Assembly: GCA_002432795.1 (NCBI GenBank)
Contig: DJGU01000023.1
Location: forward strand, 418-24,055
Source: Anaerolineaceae bacterium UBA5838
Lineage (GTDB): Bacteria; Chloroflexota; Anaerolineae; Anaerolineales; Anaerolineaceae
Reading direction: 5' to 3'
Length of the DNA: 23,638 nt
Below are positions 7,636 through 14,019 of this stretch, piece by piece. The notes under the pieces are model-generated. The model was not told where the DNA came from. It worked only from the letters and a program-made list of their open reading frames with translations, and ran no database searches. The position numbers were made by a program, and so were the translations under genes. Numbering within the stretch: the stretch's first letter is position 1; each line of letters begins with the position of its first letter.

Positions 7636-8778
7636 ATGGCAGCAAAAGGTGCTAATCTACGCGCAAATAAAATTAATACTAAAGGCTTACCCCCTGGTTT
7701 TTACGCCTATCACACCGGGGCCGAGTCGCCGGAGCAATTTCGCCTTCACCTGCGTGTTGAACCCGACGGCGAAGGTATTCTGGTCGTCAACGCTTCCACC
7801 GTGCTGCATCTCAACCAGACTGCCACTGAATTTGCTTATTATCTGATCCAGGGCAAGGATAACGTCCAGATTGTGGATGTCCTCTCTGAACGCTATGATG
7901 CTACGCGCGATGTTCTGATGCGCGATGTCCAGCTGTTTATCGATCAGATCCTCTATCTGGGACGCCAGAATGATCTCTCGCCATCTGCCACAATCGGATT
8001 TGAATCACATGTTTTCGACAAAAACCTCAGTGCTCCCATGCGCATTGATTGCTGCCTCACCCACCGCACCTTTTCTGACGGAGATAACCACCTGCCGGCA
8101 GCCAATGAGCTGTCAACTGAGGATTGGAAAACCCTCCTCACAAAGCTTTTCAATGCCGGCATCCCCCATGTGGTCTTTTTTGGCGGAGAACCCACCCTTC
8201 GTGCTGACCTAACCGAGCTCATGACGTTCACCGAACAGCTTGGGCTTGTCAGCGGCTTGGTCTCCTCAGACCCCATCCTCAAAAGTACTGCCTATTTGTT
8301 GCCCCTGATTGAAGCCGGTCTGGATCATCTCACTTTCAGCCTTGATCCCGCAAGCCCGGAGGATCTGCAAGGTCTATCGAACATCCTTGACCAGGACCTT
8401 TTCACATGCCTGCGCATTCCCATCCACTCCGATCGCGATTACCATGACCTCATCCACGAACTGCAGGATCTTGGTGCCAATGCCTTCAACTTCCTCCCGG
8501 AAGATGAATTCTCGCATGCTCATGCCAACCAACTACAGCATGAACTCAGCGAGAATGGCGTCGTCTTCGTGGATGACATGCCCCGCACCTATCACCTCCA
8601 TGAATCGCAGCCCCTTTTTAGCCTCTGGGACCCGGACTCACAGCCTTCACAGCAGCTTGTGATCCAACCCGATGGCAGCCTGGCAGACAGTGCCGGCAGC
8701 CAGGATAACTACGGCAGCCTGCTGCAGGAAGAATGGTCCAGCCTCTGGGCCCGAGTAATAACTGGAGGTGGCATTTGA
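7636..8778 (+). CDS. Radical SAM paralogue lacking all Fe-S cysteines (PqqD-like domain retained; probable pseudoenzyme)
   Basis: 380 residues, clearly homologous to the preceding enzyme. The PqqD-like part is very close (FRLHLRVEPDGEGILVVNAS against RIHLRVDPDLSGLLVVNAS), and IPHVVFFGGEPTLRADL (176-192) matches IPHVVFTGGEPTLRTDL. The positions of the three cluster cysteines read T145, D149 and H152 (LTHRTFSDGDN). The end LVIQPDGSLADSAGSQDNYG aligns with the first SPASM Cys segment but has no Cys, and the CX2CX5CX3C part is gone. The frame is fully open with a good AAGGAG ribosome site, so this is a maintained protein rather than a decaying one. It may act as a binding partner or adaptor of the active enzyme. 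It starts 2 bases after the preceding stop and overlaps the methyltransferase. Confidence 0.85.
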   Translation: MAAKGANLRANKINTKGLPPGFYAYHTGAESPEQFRLHLRVEPDGEGILVVNASTVLHLNQTATEFAYYLIQGKDNVQIVDVLSERYDATRDVLMRDVQLFIDQILYLGRQNDLSPSATIGFESHVFDKNLSAPMRIDCCLTHRTFSDGDNHLPAANELSTEDWKTLLTKLFNAGIPHVVFFGGEPTLRADLTELMTFTEQLGLVSGLVSSDPILKSTAYLLPLIEAGLDHLTFSLDPASPEDLQGLSNILDQDLFTCLRIPIHSDRDYHDLIHELQDLGANAFNFLPEDEFSHAHANQLQHELSENGVVFVDDMPRTYHLHESQPLFSLWDPDSQPSQQLVIQPDGSLADSAGSQDNYGSLLQEEWSSLWARVITGGGI

Positions 8779-9515
8779 AAATTTCCGATTGGCATGAGCG
8801 TTTTACCCTTCAGTCCACCTGGACCCGCGATTTACGCAACTTTATTTTTAGAAAAATCGACGCTCAACCCGGCCAGACTCTTTTGGATGTCGGGGTTGGC
8901 ACAGGAGCCTTGCTGGATGAATATACGGGGCGCGGTTTGCAAGTTATCGGTTTGGATCTCGACCTAGAAAATTGCCAGTTTGCCAATCTTCATCCTTCGA
9001 AATCGATCATTTTCAATGCGGATGCCCACTGCATGCCATTCAAACAGCACCAATTTGACCTGACGGTGACGCATTATGTATTGCTCTGGGTCCGTGACCC
9101 AGCCCAGGTGGTCGCTGAAATGAAACGGGTTACCAAACCTGGAGGCTATGTGGTTGCCTTCGCCGAACCCGATTACCACTCGCGCATTGATTATCCAGAA
9201 GCGTTTCAGGACATCGGGAAAATCCAGAATCGCTCGCTTGCCTTCCAGGGTATCGATCTCAGCATGGGCCGGAAACTGGGGCACCTCTTTCGCACCATCG
9301 GACTGAAGGATGTCCGTCTGGGCTTGCTTGCCGGGCAGTGGCGCTACCCTGAAAAAGACGATTTTGATCACGAATGGGATATTATCGCCTTCGATCTTGG
9401 CGGCATGGTTCCGGTGGAGGAAATTCTTGCCATGAAGGAACAAGCGCTAAAATCCTGGTTGGATGGAGAAGCCACGGTTTTCATCCCGACCTTTTACGCT
9501 TACGGAATGGTTTAG
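8775..9515 (+). CDS. Class I SAM-dependent methyltransferase
   Basis: 246 residues from a TTG at 8775, chosen because it sits 7 bases after GGAGG and overlaps the previous stop as TTGA. An ATG at 8733 would lie 46 bases inside the previous gene. Motif I is LLDVGVGTGA (36-45), the acidic residue after strand 2 is D61 (VIGLDLD), ADAHCMPF (82-89) is the motif II region, and RVTKPGGYVVAFAEPDY (118-134) is motif III. This is the UbiE/Methyltransf_11-type fold. The acceptor cannot be predicted. Being the last gene of the tightly packed cluster, it may further modify the same substrate, or act on a small molecule; both are inference. Confidence 0.85.
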   Translation: MKISDWHERFTLQSTWTRDLRNFIFRKIDAQPGQTLLDVGVGTGALLDEYTGRGLQVIGLDLDLENCQFANLHPSKSIIFNADAHCMPFKQHQFDLTVTHYVLLWVRDPAQVVAEMKRVTKPGGYVVAFAEPDYHSRIDYPEAFQDIGKIQNRSLAFQGIDLSMGRKLGHLFRTIGLKDVRLGLLAGQWRYPEKDDFDHEWDIIAFDLGGMVPVEEILAMKEQALKSWLDGEATVFIPTFYAYGMV

Positions 9516-9559
9516 CGCCCACCTAAATTTAGTTTCTCCTGCCAAAGGATGCTCGTAAA

Positions 9560-9591
9560 AAACATGATTGGGGCTTTTCATCATCATGTTT
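9560..9591 (+). terminator. Hairpin after the methyltransferase gene, possible weak terminator
   Basis: AAACATGAT (9560-9568) pairs perfectly with ATCATGTTT (9583-9591) around a 14-base loop, and is followed by the T-rich TGTATTGTTGTT. It is 44 bases after the last stop of the five-gene cluster. The A-T-rich stem and interrupted T tract make it a modest candidate. Confidence 0.4.
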
Positions 9592-9694
9592 GTATTGTTG
9601 TTAATAAACGTCCGACTGCGCCGTTGACGAGATCGAAGCGCTGGTCTTGTTTGACACCTTTATCCCGTTGATCCTTGCTGGTGATTAATCTATT

Positions 9695-10063
9695 GTAAGC
9701 CGTGTTCCGCTTTTGAACCCCACTCTTTTGTTTTTCGTAGGCCGGGTTCCGCTTTTGAACCCGGCGCCTTGGTTTTTCGTAAGCCCGATTGCGATGCCTA
9801 CCCCTAGAAGCGAAGCGGAAAAGTTTCAATCCGGCTTTATTGTTTTCCGTAGGCCCGATTGCGATGCCTGCCCCAGAAACAAAGCGGAAAAGTTTCAATC
9901 CGACTTTATTGTTTTTCGTAGGCCGGGTTCCGCTTTTGAACCCGGCGCTTTGGTTTTTCGTAAGCCCGATTGCGATGCCTGCCCTAGAAGGAAAGCGGAA
10001 AGGTTTCAATCCGGCTTTATTGTTTTTCGTAGGCCGGATTCCGCTTTTGAACCCGGCTCTTAT
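9695..10063. repeat. Composite tandem array of two hairpin units, order A A B B A B A
   Basis: Unit A (42 bases) is at 9695-9736, 9737-9778, 9918-9959 and, truncated, 10029-~10063. Unit B (69-70 bases) is at 9779-9848, 9849-9917 and 9960-10028. Each unit starts GTAGGCC or GTAAGCC and ends TTTTTC. A has stem GCCGGGTTC/GAACCCGGC with a 7-base loop (CGCTTTT). B has GCCCGATTG/CAATCCGGC with a loop of about 33 bases. Between the stems two positions change on both sides (G-C to A-T, and C-G to G-C), so the units look like related hairpins with different loops. The divergent first A (9695-9736) has lost the perfect stem. Overall look is of a REP/BIME-like intergenic element. Confidence 0.85.
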
Positions 10064-10097
10064 TTACACGCTCGAATCGTGCCTGTGTGATGACTAA

Positions 10098-10125
10098 GTA
10101 GGGGCGACGCATGCGTCGCCCCTAC
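10098..10125. repeat. Perfect 28-base palindrome
   Basis: GTAGGGGCGACGCA is followed at once by its exact reverse complement, with no loop. The arm start GTAGGGGC recurs at 21102-21109, where the inner part differs, suggesting a dispersed palindromic repeat with a variable core. It lies 35 bases after the A/B array. Confidence 0.9.
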
Positions 10126-10243
10126 GTTGAGAAATCTGTAATGGTGTATTTTATTCGAGATTTTTCGAATGAATCGATTGCGGATAAACAAATTTCCAGG
10201 TGACGATCACACAATCGTAAATCAAACCTAATCTTCTTAAATC

Positions 10244-10269
10244 AAAAAACCTCAGGATTCCTCCCAAGG
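10244..10269 (-). terminator. Rho-independent-type terminator downstream of the tRNA-Pro 3' fragment
   Basis: On the minus strand CCTTGGGA / TCCTGAGG form an 8-pair stem (two G-T pairs) around GGAA, followed by six T. It stands 5 bases beyond the tRNA fragment at 10275-10308, as the terminator of an intact tRNA gene would. It could be the original terminator of the tRNA-Pro gene, left behind when the island inserted. Confidence 0.65.
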
Positions 10270-10274
10270 TCTTC

Positions 10275-10308
10275 TCTGTCGGGGCGAAAGGATTTGAACC
10301 TTCGACCT
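10275..10308 (-). repeat. 34-base copy of the tRNA-Pro(GGG) 3' end (att-like direct repeat, left)
   Basis: Identical over 34 bases to 12277-12310. It covers the 3' acceptor strand, T arm, variable region and the first bases of the anticodon stem, plus 4 bases past the discriminator base. Identity stops abruptly on both sides, and the 5' part of a tRNA is absent, so this is not a gene. Repeats of this type are the usual trace of integration at a tRNA 3' end. Confidence 0.85.
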
Positions 10309-10444
10309 TATGAATCCCTAATAAGTATACTATCTGGATTGAGCTTGGATCTTAACAACTTTTCATTTAACAACTTTTCGATCTTCTTGATAATCTCTAA
10401 TTGTAGGTTTCCATTCCGAGACTGACACTTTCACTAAGCAAATT

Positions 10445-11188
10445 TCAGTCGGAAATCTTTTGACCGCCATTGTATCTGACAAGCTTCTCCCAATCGATGC
10501 CGCCATCAGAGCAACAAAATTGTGACGAGAATTCCATAGTGAATCGATTAATTAGTTTTGAATAAAGTACCATATAGTCGTCATTCTTTTGCTTGGCGTT
10601 ATAGCCCAACGGTTCAACAATATCAGTGTACAAAGTTTCGCTGCCAGAAATGAACTTCCAAAAAACTTGCCCGCAATACTTGTAGTACTCGCCTTTATCT
10701 GGTTTTTTATCGATGCCATAACAACATCCATTGACTGCGACGACATCGATCCCCGAGTTCGTTGTTCTAAGTGTCCGCTTGGCAGAAGTAAAATCCACTT
10801 TCATCTTGTCGATTTGAGAGCGGTTAGCCCAATTAGGGCCTGATTTGATGGTGACGATATACCTGCGACCAGCGTTATTGAACTCAAGGTCTATGCCTGG
10901 AATTCCGGATTTCCAACCGCCGTATACTTGACTATTGATGTAAATCACCAAACCTTCTAGCCAATCCCCAAAAATGGTTTCTTCGTTGGATGAAATGTGG
11001 GCGTCGACGATCCCTTGCACGATTGCCTCGGAGGTTAATACATTTTTCGCTTTGTACAGGTAAGGGTTCTTTCTCTTAAGGACAGCTAGGAGGGCCAGTT
11101 TTTCCAGGGATTGGAAACGTTTGTAATGGAACTCTCCAATATGGTCGTTTACGTATTGTTTAATTGAATCAATGTTTAATGCTTCCAT
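10445..11188 (-). CDS. Type II restriction endonuclease, PmeII-like
   Basis: 247 residues from the ATG at 11188, which has a strong AGGAAGGAA just upstream; a start at 11248 would add 20 residues inside the methyltransferase gene. Segments KRKNPYLYKAKNVLT (38-52), GDWLEG (74-79), GIDLEF (98-103), YIVTIKSGPNWANRSQ (110-125) and VNGCCYG (152-158) recall the PmeII family as remembered. The probable PD-(D/E)xK core is D100 with K115; the residue two before the Lys is Thr, not Asp/Glu, so the core is atypical. It overlaps the cognate methyltransferase by 20 bases on the same strand, so methylase is translated first. The recognition sequence cannot be stated. Confidence 0.72.
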   Translation of the reverse strand: MEALNIDSIKQYVNDHIGEFHYKRFQSLEKLALLAVLKRKNPYLYKAKNVLTSEAIVQGIVDAHISSNEETIFGDWLEGLVIYINSQVYGGWKSGIPGIDLEFNNAGRRYIVTIKSGPNWANRSQIDKMKVDFTSAKRTLRTTNSGIDVVAVNGCCYGIDKKPDKGEYYKYCGQVFWKFISGSETLYTDIVEPLGYNAKQKNDDYMVLYSKLINRFTMEFSSQFCCSDGGIDWEKLVRYNGGQKISD

Positions 11189-12140
11189 TATTCCTTCCTG
11201 CTGGAGTTCGCAGTTGATCCTTAGCCAGGCGGTTAATTGCCAACTCACAGAAACTCTGATTGATATCTATGCCAATGTAATCCCGCTTCAGTCGACTAGC
11301 GGCAACGCATGTCGTCCCGGACCCATTGAATGGATCCAACACAATATCGCCCGGTTTTGTAAAAAGTTTTATAAACCAGGCTGGCAAATCTACGGGGAAA
11401 ACCGCGGAATGCTGCCGGTTGTAGCATTCTGTTGCCATATGCAATACATTACTTGGATAGACCATATCCCGATTGACCCAATTTGAGATATTCTTCCCAA
11501 AACCACTACCCACTCTTGATTCATCCCGTTTCTGGTCTGTTTCTGAAAGGTTCTTCAAACGAGATTTAGCCCAATCTCCAACTGGAACCATCACCTCATC
11601 CTGGTACATATTGAATTGCTTCTGTTTGGTGAAATGGATCAAGCGCTCCCAGTTATCTCGAAAACGGTTTGGCCATTTGCCTGGGTGGCTATTCTTTTTG
11701 TGCCAAATATACTCCTCGGTCCAAAACCAGCCCCGATTTCGCATAGCGAGGATAAGCTCGATAACATACGTATGCCGCTCGCCTTTAACAACCCGTTCCT
11801 TGATATTTAACACAAAAGAGCCATTGGGTTTTAGGACACGCAGGAATTCATCGGCTTTTGGTAAAAACCACGCAACATATTGATCCGCATCAATCCCACC
11901 ATAAGTAGAAGATCGTTGGTCTGCATAAGGAGGTGATGTAAAGATCAGGTCAATCGATTCTGCGGGTAGGGCTGGCAGTATTGTTTCACAGTCCCCATTA
12001 ACGATCTTATTGACAAAATCTGGAGCAGGTTTTACCTGATCCTTTAGCTCCTCATCAAACAAAGATATCTGTAATGTGTCATACAGTAAATCAACTGAAG
12101 GCTCGCGAATTGTGTAAACAGTAATAAGGTTCTCAGTCAT
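11169..12140 (-). CDS. Type II DNA methyltransferase (beta class, N4-cytosine or N6-adenine)
   Basis: 323 residues from the ATG at 12140; a TTG at 12188 would add 16 residues, and neither start has a convincing ribosome site. The catalytic motif IV TSPPYADQRS comes before the SAM-binding motif I FNGSGTTCVAASRLKRDYIGIDI (C-terminal), which is the beta-class order. SPPY is commoner in N4-cytosine enzymes, though N6-adenine is not excluded. Other recognisable parts are FLRVLKPNGSFVLNIKE and WFIKLFTKPGDIVLDPF. The variable middle (about 150-230) should hold the target recognition domain. It is the protective partner of the overlapping endonuclease. Confidence 0.9.
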   Translation of the reverse strand: MTENLITVYTIREPSVDLLYDTLQISLFDEELKDQVKPAPDFVNKIVNGDCETILPALPAESIDLIFTSPPYADQRSSTYGGIDADQYVAWFLPKADEFLRVLKPNGSFVLNIKERVVKGERHTYVIELILAMRNRGWFWTEEYIWHKKNSHPGKWPNRFRDNWERLIHFTKQKQFNMYQDEVMVPVGDWAKSRLKNLSETDQKRDESRVGSGFGKNISNWVNRDMVYPSNVLHMATECYNRQHSAVFPVDLPAWFIKLFTKPGDIVLDPFNGSGTTCVAASRLKRDYIGIDINQSFCELAINRLAKDQLRTPAGRNNGSIKH

Positions 12141-12239
12141 ATGACTAGTATAGTCGAGAAAATGCCTCTGAGTAAAGAATTGCTTCAAAGAATTACTTCT
12201 TGTACTGTGACGAAGGATCGTTTTATATGTTCACTCGGT

Positions 12240-12271
12240 ATAAAAAACAACGGCACACCATTAGTGTGCCG
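12240..12271 (-). terminator. Rho-independent terminator of tRNA-Pro(GGG)
   Basis: On the minus strand CGGCACAC (from 12271) pairs perfectly with GTGTGCCG (to 12251) around a 5-base loop, followed by TTGTTTTTTA. It begins 9 bases past the tRNA 3' end and lies inside the island, between the tRNA and the DNA methyltransferase gene. Confidence 0.85.
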
Positions 12272-12276
12272 CTGTA

Positions 12277-12310
12277 TCTGTCGGGGCGAAAGGATTTGAA
12301 CCTTCGACCT
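12277..12310 (-). repeat. 34-base direct repeat in the tRNA-Pro 3' end (att-like, right)
   Basis: Right-hand partner of 10275-10308. It overlaps the 3' 30 bases of the functional tRNA gene and 4 bases beyond, so the tRNA remains intact after the presumed integration. Confidence 0.85.
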
Positions 12311-12355
12311 CTTGCACCCCATGCAAGCACGCTAGCCGGACTGCGCCACGCCCCG
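12281..12355 (-). tRNA. tRNA-Pro (anticodon GGG)
   Basis: 75 bases on the minus strand, no encoded CCA. The acceptor stem is CGGGGCG/CGCCCCG with discriminator A, the D arm GCGC...GCGT, the anticodon stem CTTGC/GCAAG with loop ATGGGGT (T33, anticodon GGG, G37), and the T arm contains GGTTCAAATCC. C1-G72 is a proline tRNA feature. It has its own promoter and terminator. Its 3' end is duplicated at 10275. Confidence 0.95.
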
Positions 12356-12364
12356 AGAACAAGC

Positions 12365-12393
12365 ATTATACATGCACCCTCATCTTTTCGCAA
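12365..12393 (-). promoter_or_regulatory. Sigma70-type promoter of tRNA-Pro(GGG)
   Basis: On the minus strand TTGCGA (12393-12388) and TATAAT (12370-12365) are 17 bases apart; the -10 box is 9 bases before the tRNA 5' end. Confidence 0.85.
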
Positions 12394-12471
12394 GTGTTTT
12401 AATTTTTATCCAAAAATTCCCAATAATACCCTCACATATGAGCAGTTGGCAGATTGCCTTCCAGAACGACC

Positions 12472-12963
12472 TCAAGGCGCAAAATAGCGCTGCAGTTCAT
12501 TTTTCATGAGATCCAGTGTCGCAAAGGACCGCTCCCCCACAAATCTGCCACCCAGTGCACCTGGATTGATCACACGAGTCGAGTCAACCCGCTCGTCCCT
12601 AAAGCGGTGTGAGTGCCCATGGATTACATAATCGTAGCTGCCTCTGGCTATCCGTTTCTCCAGTTCTAATCTTTGGTCACCATGGATCATGAAAATACGC
12701 TTGCCTGCCAAAGCCAGATCGAGAATTTCCTCGCACACAAACCGCTCCGACAACCTTTTAGCTTTCGAGGAAATAATTAGTGGATCATCGCCGTTCCCAA
12801 AAGACAAATACACAGAAAATTCTTTGAATTCTTCCAACAGCTCTGCCGAGATCAAATCCCCCGCATGCAGGATGACCTGAATGCCCAGCGCTCTAAAAAT
12901 ATCAAGCGCGTAACGCAAGTTGGGACGGTTGTTGTGCGTATCGCTCATTAATCCAATTAGCAT
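12472..12963 (-). CDS. YfcE/MJ0936-type metallophosphoesterase
   Basis: 163 residues from the ATG at 12963, which follows CTGGAGAATGCC (GGAG ribosome site); a start at 13047 would add 28 residues with no resemblance to the family. The two-metal phosphoesterase motifs are all seen: SDTH (D8, H10), AGD (D36), FGNGD (N57), HGD (H94) and HGHSH (H115, H117, H119). The length suits the small calcineurin-like YfcE/MJ0936 group, cytosolic phosphodiesterases whose true substrates are mostly unknown. It is divergent from the TPR gene, with 111 bases between starts, and its 3' end faces the tRNA-Pro gene on the same strand. Confidence 0.9.
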   Translation of the reverse strand: MLIGLMSDTHNNRPNLRYALDIFRALGIQVILHAGDLISAELLEEFKEFSVYLSFGNGDDPLIISSKAKRLSERFVCEEILDLALAGKRIFMIHGDQRLELEKRIARGSYDYVIHGHSHRFRDERVDSTRVINPGALGGRFVGERSFATLDLMKNELQRYFAP

Positions 12964-13030
12964 GGCATTCTCCAGTTCTGAGAGGCAATTATAATCTGCC
13001 GTTTGATGGTTCCCTGTGGTAAACTTTATC

Positions 13031-13039
13031 TGGTATAAA
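13031..13039 (+). promoter_or_regulatory. Possible extended -10 promoter for the TPR gene
   Basis: TGGTATAAA (TGn plus a -10-like hexamer) lies 36 bases before the ATG at 13075. No good -35 box is visible at 16-18 bases. Confidence 0.35.
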
Positions 13040-13074
13040 ATGTGCAATCCTTAAGTCTGACAGGAGAACCCGAC

Positions 13075-13971
13075 ATGACTTCATCACTTCAACAAGGTAT
13101 CGACGCGGCAAAATCAGGCATGATGGAACAGGCCCTGGTGCATCTTAAGGATGCAATTGTTGAGGAGCCCGAAAACGCCAACGTTTGGGTGTGGCTTTCT
13201 GCCATCATTGAGGATGAAGAAAAGCAGGTTATTTTCCTCAAAAAGGCACTCGAAATTGACCCCGCCAACCGCCCTGCACAGCGCGGGCTGGCTTTCATTG
13301 AACGCAAGAAATATATCCCGCCCAAGCCGGGTGAGAAACTTTCAGACTACACCAAACCGATAGGAGTATTCAAAACCCCATCCCAGGCTGCCGCAAGCGT
13401 TTCCGCGTCTGCTCAGGCAGACCGCCCTGCGCCGCAACCACAGCCCGCGCCGGTCACGCCCCAACCCGTTACCGCTCCGCAGCCTGTGTATTCCCCCTCA
13501 GCGCGTATTCCCTGGCTGGACATTTTGCTTTACGGTCTGACCCTGACGGTTTTCATCATCATCGGGATCCTGATCGGCACCACCCTGCTGAATGTCGATA
13601 TACCCTTCCTCACCCGCCCCGAGCCAGTCCTCTCAACGCAGCCGCCTTCTACCGGCGTCTACGCCCTGAATGAGGGACTCTACGCTGAGATGAAAATTTA
13701 TGATATCCTCCCTGAAACAGAGGAGGGTATCCCACAATTAAGCAATCGGCAGCCCTCTGTGGTCATCAATGACCTCTACATCGTCCCTGAAAAGCTGCAA
13801 TTGATCAACGAAAACGGCGAGTCCATTCCCTTCACAACCACTCCCGCCGAAAATAATACGTACTTGCTTGAGCCTTCCCAGGAACTATTACCAGGGCGTT
13901 ATTGCCTTGTTCAAAAATTCAACCCGGATGATACAAAAGCGCTTTATTGGTGTCTGAAAGTAATCGACTGA
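13075..13971 (+). CDS. TPR-containing single-pass membrane protein
   Basis: 298 residues from the ATG at 13075, behind AGGAGA; an in-frame start at 13042 overlaps the promoter-like box and is less likely. Residues 1-75 are helical TPR-type repeats (ALVHLKDAIVEEPENANVWVWL, then FLKKALEIDPANRPAQRGL). A Pro/Ala/Gln-rich linker spans about 100-143. A TM segment (about 146-172) is followed by an extracytoplasmic domain with two Cys near the end (GRYCLV, YWCLKV) that could form a disulfide. The order (cytosolic TPR, linker, TM, outside domain) suggests assembly or scaffold work. The function of the outer domain is not recognised. The oxidoreductase gene starts 48 bases after the stop. Confidence 0.82.
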   Translation: MTSSLQQGIDAAKSGMMEQALVHLKDAIVEEPENANVWVWLSAIIEDEEKQVIFLKKALEIDPANRPAQRGLAFIERKKYIPPKPGEKLSDYTKPIGVFKTPSQAAASVSASAQADRPAPQPQPAPVTPQPVTAPQPVYSPSARIPWLDILLYGLTLTVFIIIGILIGTTLLNVDIPFLTRPEPVLSTQPPSTGVYALNEGLYAEMKIYDILPETEEGIPQLSNRQPSVVINDLYIVPEKLQLINENGESIPFTTTPAENNTYLLEPSQELLPGRYCLVQKFNPDDTKALYWCLKVID

Positions 13972-14019
13972 TTCGCAGTCAGATATCAATCCAAAATCAG
14001 CACCCCACAGGCAACCTAA

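Larger units (their letters stand above)
9516..10444. other. Gene-free stretch (929 bases) with hairpin repeats and left edge of the R-M island
   Basis: No credible gene here. It contains the hairpin at 9560-9591, the composite repeat array at 9695-10063, the 28-base palindrome at 10098-10125, a terminator-like hairpin at 10244-10269, the tRNA-Pro fragment at 10275-10308, and two copies of TTAACAACTTTTC (10352-10364, 10367-10379). ORFs running both ways through the array arise because most units are multiples of three bases. Confidence 0.8.
10275..12310. mobile_element. ~2-kb restriction-modification island flanked by tRNA-Pro 3'-end direct repeats
   Basis: Two genes (endonuclease and DNA methyltransferase, both minus) lie between the 34-base repeats at 10275 and 12277, which are 2002 bases apart. 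The content is visibly AT-richer than the flanks: the 60-base lines at 10561 and 11581 have 23 and 25 G+C, against 41 in the line at 14341. Each repeat copy has its own terminator on its 3' side, as expected if the incoming element supplied a replacement tRNA end. No integrase, transposase or excisionase is present, so the element would need a recombinase from elsewhere or is a remnant. Confidence 0.7.

Noticed and set aside
9695..10063. Possible CRISPR array
   Set aside because: Units alternate between two types and abut directly with no unique spacers; no cas genes nearby.
9713..10090. 125-codon ORF (+) and 141-codon ORF (9584-10009, -) with repeated peptides
   Set aside because: Both are translations of the A/B repeat array, open because the units are mostly multiples of three; no ribosome site or known domain.
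10275..10308. A second tRNA-Pro gene
   Set aside because: Only the 3' part is present; no anticodon loop or 5' half follows.
12200..12487. 95-codon ORF (+) containing SGRKDLNLRPLAPHAS
   Set aside because: It reads the antisense of tRNA-Pro(GGG); this peptide is a familiar false gene product of tRNA loci.
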